Origin: Nitrospira sp.
Lineage (GTDB): Bacteria; Nitrospirota; Nitrospiria; Nitrospirales; Nitrospiraceae
NCBI GenBank assembly: GCA_005239465.1
Contig: SPAW01000035.1
Coordinates: 124,001-188,000 of the forward strand
Direction of reading: 5' to 3'
Length of the DNA: 64,000 nt
In this document: positions 58,844 to 64,000 of the stretch, piece by piece
Position numbering within the stretch: the first letter of the stretch is position 1
Layout of the letters: each line of letters starts with the position of its first letter
Notes under the pieces: model-generated
What the model was told of the DNA's origin: nothing
Database searches by the model: none
The model's input: only the letters and a program-made list of their open reading frames with translations
Position numbers and translations under genes: made by a program

Positions 58844-59641
58844 GTGAAACACCTTCGGCAGCTGGAAGATCAAAGCGTGTACATTCTCCGGGAAGCGTAC
58901 AAACATTTTGATAACCTCGCTATGCTCTGGTCGATGGGGAAGGATTCGACCGTGCTCTTGTGGCTTGCCCGTAAAGCGTTCTTTGGGCATGTGCCGTTTC
59001 CGCTCCTCCATGTCGATACGAGCTACAAAATTCCGGCGATGATCGAGTACCGTGATCGGTTGGCTCGTGAATGGCGACTGGATTTGGTCGTCGGCCAAAA
59101 CAAGGAAGCGCTGGCTGCAGGCATGAACCACACGCTAGGCCGCGTGGTGTGCTGTACTGCCCTGAAAACGAATGGGCTCAAACAGTTATTGGAGCAGAAG
59201 GGGTATACGGGTGTCATCCTGGGGGTCCGGGCGGATGAGGAAGGCACCAGAGCGAAAGAACGATACTTCTCTCCGCGCGACAAGCACGGCGATTGGGATT
59301 TCCGCGACCAACCACCTGAACTCTGGGATCAATACAAGACGACATTCCCGCCTGGAACGCACATCCGAATTCATCCGCTTCTGGATTGGACAGAGATCAA
59401 CATTTGGGAATATATCAAGCTGGAAAACATCCCCTTCATCGACTTGTATCTCGATAAGGGCGACGGGACCCGTTACCGCAGTCTGGGCTGCGCCCCCTGC
59501 ACGACGCCGATCAAGTCGACTGCCAAGAATGTGGATGACATCATCCACGAACTTCGGCATACGACGGTCGCGGAGCGGTCTGGGCGCGCGCAAGACGAAG
59601 GCCGCGGGATGGAACTGCTACGCAAAGATGGATATATGTAA
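58844..59641 (+). CDS. cysD: Sulfate adenylyltransferase subunit 2
   Basis: The protein [39 protein letters not shown] (PP-loop SMGKDS), [18 protein letters not shown] and [11 protein letters not shown] is CysD. With CysN it makes APS from sulfate and ATP. The start is GTG at 58844. The length of 265 residues is slightly shorter than E. coli CysD (302). The cysN-cysC fusion follows after about 140 bp that hold no gene. Confidence 0.95.
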   Translation: MKHLRQLEDQSVYILREAYKHFDNLAMLWSMGKDSTVLLWLARKAFFGHVPFPLLHVDTSYKIPAMIEYRDRLAREWRLDLVVGQNKEALAAGMNHTLGRVVCCTALKTNGLKQLLEQKGYTGVILGVRADEEGTRAKERYFSPRDKHGDWDFRDQPPELWDQYKTTFPPGTHIRIHPLLDWTEINIWEYIKLENIPFIDLYLDKGDGTRYRSLGCAPCTTPIKSTAKNVDDIIHELRHTTVAERSGRAQDEGRGMELLRKDGYM

Positions 59642-59784
59642 CGAGGATGATGAATAAGATCCCCCAACTTCGTTCTCGGTTTATCGAAATCCTCAACGTA
59701 CCCCAGTGGGTAAGCTAACGGTTTCGATTTGCCTCGGCCCTCGGTGGATGGTCTTTTGATCATCCTCGATAAGGCAAGACGACC

Positions 59785-61629
59785 ATGGACAATCACACCC
59801 AGAAACCATCAGAAAATCTGAACATCGTCATTGTCGGCCATGTGGACCATGGCAAGTCCACATTGCTTGGACGGCTCTACGCGGATACCGGGTCACTGCC
59901 TGATGGCAAGTTAGAGAAGGTACAGGCGATCTGCCGCCAACAGGGGAAAGAGTTTGAATACGCTTTCCTCTTTGATGCCTTCCTGGAAGAACAAGAACAG
60001 GGCATCACCATCGATACGGCGCGCACCTTCTTCATCTGGAAAGGGCGCCAGTACATCATCATCGATGCGCCTGGCCATAAGGAATTTCTCAAGAATATGA
60101 TCTCCGGCGCCGCGCGCGCTGAAGCTGCGCTGCTGCTCATCGATGCCTTGGAAGGGGTGAGAGAGCAGTCAAAGAAACACGGCTATCTGCTTTCTCTCCT
60201 CGGTGTCCGCCAGTTTGCGGTTGTGGTCAACAAGATGGATCTGGTCGGCTACCGGCAAGATGTCTTTAACGTGATTGAGAAGGAGTATCGAGAATTCCTG
60301 GGTCAGTTCAAGGCAGTGCCGGCACAATTCGTTCCGGTCAGCGCCAAACTCGGGGACAATATCTTCAACCGCAGCGAAAAGATGTCCTGGTATGCCGGCC
60401 CAACGGTGTTGGATACGCTGAGCATATTCAAGAAGGAAGCGGCGCGGTCCGAGCAACCGCTTCGGCTGTCCGTGCAAGATGTCTACAAGTTTGACGCGCG
60501 ACGGATCATCACCGGGCGCATCACGGCGGGACGGTTGAAAGTCGGCGATCATCTCGTGTTTTCGCCCTCGAACAAACGGGCCAATATCAAAACCGTCGAA
60601 GCGTTCAACATCGAGTCCCAACCCACAGAGGCTCAGGCCGGGCAGTCGATCGGGATTACGCTCGACGAACAAGTATTTGTGGAGCGCGGTGAGATTGCCT
60701 CGCATCAGGATCAGCTGCCGCTGGTGTCGACGGCTTTTCGGGCCAATGTCTTCTGGCTGGGCAAACGACCGCTGGAACGTGGGCGCAAGTACCAGCTCCG
60801 CGTGGCGACGAAAGAAGTGGATTGCGAGGTCGTCGCGATTCATCGGATCATCGACACGATGGATCTCGCCCAGCAGCAAGGCAGCAGCGCGGTGAATAAG
60901 AATCAGGTGGCCGAGTTGACCCTTCGTGCCAAAGCGCCGGTGGCATTCGACCTCTCGGCCTCGTTTGAAGCGACCGGTCGATTTGTGCTGGTCGACGAGT
61001 ACGATATCGCAGGTGGTGGGATCATCACCGAACAGGTGCATGACGACCAGGAATTCCTTCGCGCAGAAGCTCGGCGGCGCGATTTTGCCTGGGTGAAGGG
61101 CGAAGTCGGAGTCGAGGATCGCGCGCAGCAATATGGCCATCGGGCGGCGGTCGTGCTTTTCACCGGCGGGCGGCATACCGGCAAATCTTTCCTTGCGCGA
61201 ACGCTGGAGGGGCGGCTGGTAGCCGATGGACGTCACGCCTATTTACTGGACGGCGAGAATCTTCGGCGTGGTCTCGATGCAGATCTGACTGATGAAGAGC
61301 GAGGTCAGACAGCGGAGATGGCTCGGCGGTATGGAGAGGTTGCTCGACTCCTCATTGATACCGGATTGATTGTGGTCTCGACGACGAACCCGTTCGGCCT
61401 TGGTTACAGAGAAGCGGTGCAGGCTATTCGGACGTTGGTCCATCCTGCTCCAGTCATCGCAGTCCACATGAGCAAGGCGGACGAAGAACCGCCGCCGAAT
61501 ACCGATATTGTCTTGAGTGGTCCAACGGATTTCGATGCAGCGACCAGGCGAATCATGGAAGAGTTGAAGCGAAGGGGCGTCCTGGCTCAGGCGATTGGCT
61601 CCAAGCCTACCTTCCAGTACTCCATCTAG
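59785..61629 (+). CDS. cysNC: Sulfate adenylyltransferase subunit 1 fused to an APS-kinase-like domain
   Basis: The first 440 residues are CysN, a GTPase: [20 protein letters not shown] (G1), [17 protein letters not shown] (G3), NKMDLVGY (G4), then two beta-barrel domains. The last 165 residues resemble CysC ([33 protein letters not shown]), but the P-loop reads GRHTGKS instead of LSGAGKS, and the segment after DLTDEERGQ lacks the usual RxENxRR. The kinase may be weak or regulatory. CysH here is of the APS type, so PAPS is not needed for reduction. The length of 614 residues is close to other CysNC fusions. Confidence 0.93.
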   Translation: MDNHTQKPSENLNIVIVGHVDHGKSTLLGRLYADTGSLPDGKLEKVQAICRQQGKEFEYAFLFDAFLEEQEQGITIDTARTFFIWKGRQYIIIDAPGHKEFLKNMISGAARAEAALLLIDALEGVREQSKKHGYLLSLLGVRQFAVVVNKMDLVGYRQDVFNVIEKEYREFLGQFKAVPAQFVPVSAKLGDNIFNRSEKMSWYAGPTVLDTLSIFKKEAARSEQPLRLSVQDVYKFDARRIITGRITAGRLKVGDHLVFSPSNKRANIKTVEAFNIESQPTEAQAGQSIGITLDEQVFVERGEIASHQDQLPLVSTAFRANVFWLGKRPLERGRKYQLRVATKEVDCEVVAIHRIIDTMDLAQQQGSSAVNKNQVAELTLRAKAPVAFDLSASFEATGRFVLVDEYDIAGGGIITEQVHDDQEFLRAEARRRDFAWVKGEVGVEDRAQQYGHRAAVVLFTGGRHTGKSFLARTLEGRLVADGRHAYLLDGENLRRGLDADLTDEERGQTAEMARRYGEVARLLIDTGLIVVSTTNPFGLGYREAVQAIRTLVHPAPVIAVHMSKADEEPPPNTDIVLSGPTDFDAATRRIMEELKRRGVLAQAIGSKPTFQYSI

Positions 61630-61765
61630 CTAGCAGGAGCCTGCCTCAAGAAGAGCACACAAGGGGTCTTCGCCGCTTCGTTTCTCCCGCCGTATGGATG
61701 GTTTGACTCATCGGAAACCCATGTGTTAGCGTAGCAAATTGCAGTTCCAGCCAACCTCAAACGGT

Positions 61766-62692
61766 ATGGATATGGCACCTGAGAAGGATCTGAAGACCAT
61801 CCTCGGAAAATTGAAGTATTTGGACGATGCCAAAGTCGTCCAGCAGATTACCGAACAAACTAAGCATGTCCATGCCCGCATGGCTGGTATCAAGCACAAG
61901 CTGGTTGTTATGAGCGGGAAGGGTGGTGTCGGGAAAAGCATGACTACCGTCAACCTCGCGTTGGCCTTGGCCCGGCAGGGCGCCAAAGTGGGATTGCTCG
62001 ATGTGGACCTCAACGGCCCCTGTGTTCCGCGGATGCTTGGGCTTCATGGCCAATCATTGACGATGACGGCAGAGGGTGCGATTCCTCCGGTCGGACCCCT
62101 TGGAATGAAAGTCGCGTCGATGGACTTTTTCCTCGATGGCACGTCGCCGGTCCGCTGGAAAGGGCCGATGGATGTCAGCCCTGTCTGGCTCGGCTTGATG
62201 GAAATGAATGTCATCCGAGAGTTCCTAGCCGATGTCGTGTGGGGCGAATTGGATTTTCTTCTGGCTGATCTGCCGCCTGGAGCTGCCGCCGACAAACCGC
62301 CCGTGATTGCGGGCTTTATCCCCGATCTCGCGGGGGCCATTGTCGTCACCACACCCTCCGAAGTCGCCTCCGATGTGGTCCAGAAGTCCGTGACCTATGC
62401 TCGCGATATGGGCATCAAAGTTCTCGGTATCATCGAGAACATGAGCGAGTATCGTTGCCCTTCTTGTGGTGAGCTGAATGAGCTGTTCGAAGGCAATACC
62501 GAAGCCATGTGCGAAGTGCTCGATCTTCCGCTCCTTGGGCGAATTCCGTTTGATCGCAAACTCGCCCGCACGTTTGACAAGGGATCGCCCTTGCTCGACG
62601 AAACCTATCCCACGATTCAACGGTACCAAGAAATTGCCGGCCGGATCAGAACTTTGCTGGACTACAAGAAGGTGTTGGCAGAGAAACTGTGA
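61766..62692 (+). CDS. Mrp/NBP35-family Fe-S cluster carrier ATPase
   Basis: A P-loop ATPase with the deviant Walker A KLVVMSGKGGVGKSMTTVNL, GLLDVDLNGPCVPRMLGL, FLLADLPPGAA (Walker B) and, near the end, YRCPSCGELNELF with the CxxC that bridges Fe-S clusters between two subunits. Such proteins deliver Fe-S clusters, fitting the nearby CysH and sirohaem reductase. The start is the ATG at 61766 or 61772 (MDMAPEKDL). The frame from 61739 begins with a TTG. The PCP_red gene follows 28 bp downstream. Confidence 0.9.
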   Translation: MDMAPEKDLKTILGKLKYLDDAKVVQQITEQTKHVHARMAGIKHKLVVMSGKGGVGKSMTTVNLALALARQGAKVGLLDVDLNGPCVPRMLGLHGQSLTMTAEGAIPPVGPLGMKVASMDFFLDGTSPVRWKGPMDVSPVWLGLMEMNVIREFLADVVWGELDFLLADLPPGAAADKPPVIAGFIPDLAGAIVVTTPSEVASDVVQKSVTYARDMGIKVLGIIENMSEYRCPSCGELNELFEGNTEAMCEVLDLPLLGRIPFDRKLARTFDKGSPLLDETYPTIQRYQEIAGRIRTLLDYKKVLAEKL

Positions 62693-62720
62693 TGACCGAG
62701 TTGCTACGAGAGGAGTCACT

Positions 62721-63473
62721 ATGAAATTTGTTTGCCTCAACTGCGAAACCTACATGAACTTCGAGAAGGTCGAGAAGCCCGGTGAGGGTTCACTCGGCGT
62801 GTTCTTCTGCTGCCCGTCGTGCAACGCGAAATTCTCCATGGTCACCAATCCAGGCGAAACCCAGATGGTCAGTTCGTTAGGCGTGAAGTTGGGCGGTCGG
62901 ATGATGGCAGCGGAGCCGTTCGAAATGACCCGAGGGACTTTGAAGGATGAAGCGTCGGCCGGCACCGGTCAGATGGGGGCCTATCTCAACGAGAAGATTC
63001 AGGGGGGGCAACCTGTCGCCACGGCGGCGGCTCCGGCTAAGGCTGGAGAAAAAACGAGCGGCGGCTGTCCCTTTTCCGCCATGGTCGCTGAAATGGGCTT
63101 GACGACCGAGGGTAAGGCAGGGAACGGAACCGCCCCAGCCGCTGCTGATTTCACCTGGACCCCCGATGCGAAGGAGAAACTCGATCGCCTTCCGTCCTTC
63201 GTCAAACCTATGGTGCAAGGCAGCGTGGAGGCGTACGCCCGCAAGCAGGGATTCAAGACCATTACACTACAAGTCATGGAAGATTCCAAGAATGATTCAT
63301 CGAACGGCATGACCTGGTCGCGCGAAGCCGAGCAGCGTCTAGAGAATATACCGGACTTTATCCGTCCGATGGCGCGTAAGGAAATCGAGCGTGTCGCCAA
63401 GGAGCGCGGTCTGGCGACGATTACCACCCAGGTGATGGATGAAACCAAAGATAAGTTTATGAAGTTCATGTAG
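62721..63473 (+). CDS. Zinc-ribbon protein with two PCP_red domains
   Basis: The 250-residue protein has a zinc ribbon (VCLNCETYMNF, FFCCPSCNAKF), an Ala/Gly linker with SGGCPFSAM, and two copies of a 45-residue helical domain. Copy 1 begins FTWTPDAKEKLDRLPSFVK and ends TITLQVMED; copy 2 begins MTWSREAEQRLENIPDFIR and ends TITTQVMDE. These match the C-terminal domain of the light-independent protochlorophyllide reductase subunit B (PCP_red). No chlorophyll genes are seen, so the domain must serve another purpose. AGGAG eight bases upstream supports the ATG at 62721. Confidence 0.8.
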   Translation: MKFVCLNCETYMNFEKVEKPGEGSLGVFFCCPSCNAKFSMVTNPGETQMVSSLGVKLGGRMMAAEPFEMTRGTLKDEASAGTGQMGAYLNEKIQGGQPVATAAAPAKAGEKTSGGCPFSAMVAEMGLTTEGKAGNGTAPAAADFTWTPDAKEKLDRLPSFVKPMVQGSVEAYARKQGFKTITLQVMEDSKNDSSNGMTWSREAEQRLENIPDFIRPMARKEIERVAKERGLATITTQVMDETKDKFMKFM

Positions 63474-63584
63474 ACTGTGACAACATGAGACAGGTCTCTG
63501 TAAGGCCTGTCCGGCCATCCGGATGGATCTTTCTATTACCCGCTCTCAATCATCAGTTGTTCTCCTTCAGAAAATGCTGGTTCT

Positions 63585-63863
63585 GTGTTCTCTCCCCCCT
63601 CGTTCTGGTGGTGGTTCACCTGCTTCTTTTGCCTGATCGGAGGACTGCTGTTGTTTGTCCATTCTCATGGGATTTACCCTGTTGCACAGAAGATCGAGGT
63701 CCACCATGCTATCATGGGAGCCATGGCTATGAGTGCCGGTGTGTCCAAGTCTGTCGCTGCATGGGTGACCAGTTTATCGAGCCGCTCCCGCAGAGGGTGG
63801 GAATTCGTATGGGTTGGACACGTTCTTCTGATTGGAATTCAAATCCTGGTGTTTTTCGAATAG
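63585..63863 (+). CDS. C-terminal part of a membrane protein, possibly a decayed gene
   Basis: From a GTG at 63585 the frame encodes 92 residues. It has a membrane helix (WWWFTCFFCLIGGLLLFVH), the stretch VAQKIEVHHAIMGAMAMSAG and a last helix (EFVWVGHVLLIGIQILVFF). The double His and the ending resemble the C-terminal end of CopD-like or related copper-handling membrane proteins. The reading frame is open upstream to about 63506 with plausible sequence (GHPDGSFYYPLSII) but has no start, so this may be the tail of a lost larger gene. No ribosome binding site is visible. Confidence 0.4.
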   Translation: MFSPPSFWWWFTCFFCLIGGLLLFVHSHGIYPVAQKIEVHHAIMGAMAMSAGVSKSVAAWVTSLSSRSRRGWEFVWVGHVLLIGIQILVFFE

Positions 63864-64000
63864 GCGGGACCGATCAGGGCAGAGCGTAATTGACACCTTT
63901 CCGAAGCCTGTGCTACGTCTACAACTTCATAGTCAGCGCTGTATCACCAAGCATCTCTAGCCGGCCCAGAGAGCCAGGCGTGGCATGGAGGAGGAACGCA

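Noticed and set aside
1-64000. CRISPR array
   Set aside because: No regularly spaced short repeats were seen. The repeats present are the MITE family, REP-like palindromes and single duplications.

Overview
The window looks like chromosomal DNA of a free-living, moderately GC-rich Gram-negative bacterium. The best guess is a Nitrospira-like member of the Nitrospirota. This rests on the LL-diaminopimelate aminotransferase lysine route (dapL with dapA, dapB and lysA), the gene style and short dispersed repeats. It is inference, because no rRNA or nitrification gene is present.  LAYOUT. 1-4.3 kb is accessory: a RES-domain gene, a macrodomain gene and a frameshifted PH-like membrane protein on the minus strand, then a hicBA toxin-antitoxin pair sitting between a 157-bp fragment and the intact copy of a glutamine amidotransferase gene. 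4.4-17.8 kb is mixed housekeeping: dapL, folK-panC, a PilZ / MazG-like / rmuC group, a rifampin-phosphotransferase-like PEP-synthase relative, glycerate kinase, lytic transglycosylase, type 5 uracil-DNA glycosylase and a fructose-6-phosphate aldolase-like protein. 18.1-28.2 kb is a tight minus-strand arginine/lysine block (argD-argF-argG-argH, a small lipoprotein, a B12-type radical SAM protein, lysA-dapA-dapB). 28.3-38.3 kb holds gpmA, an ATP-grasp/metallopeptidase pair, a phosphatase, a frameshifted ttcA and several decayed genes. 38.3-41.75 kb is a remnant island with toxin-antitoxin genes, gene fragments and two unrecognised membrane or secreted proteins. It lies between a 45-bp copy of the 3' end of the initiator tRNA and the real tRNA gene.  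The most striking feature is at 41757-42492: an initiator tRNA-fMet gene split in the anticodon loop by a 659-nt group I intron. The intron carries a PD-(D/E)XK homing endonuclease gene of the I-Ssp6803I type. The methionyl-tRNA formyltransferase gene starts 87 bp away, divergently.  42.6-49 kb is an operon-like run, fmt-rsmB-rpe-pheS-pheT, whose phenylalanyl-tRNA synthetase is of archaeal/eukaryotic type. It converges on thrS-infC-rpmI-rplT, where infC seems to start at ATC, with tRNA-Val upstream. Genes for HU and a Fis-type regulator follow.  53.7-61.6 kb is an assimilatory sulfur cluster: an Rrf2 regulator, a sirohaem reductase with two full cofactor motifs fused to helical and TusA-like domains, APS reductase, a TrpD2-like protein, CysD and a CysN-CysC fusion. 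Sulfate would be activated by CysD/CysN, reduced to sulfite by CysH and then to sulfide by the sirohaem enzyme. An Mrp-type Fe-S carrier ATPase and a protein with two PCP_red domains end the window.  Five genes (about 0.36, 17.64, 29.1-29.5, 35.71 and 37.8-38.2 kb) carry apparent indels or stops. Some may be true pseudogenes and some may be assembly errors.
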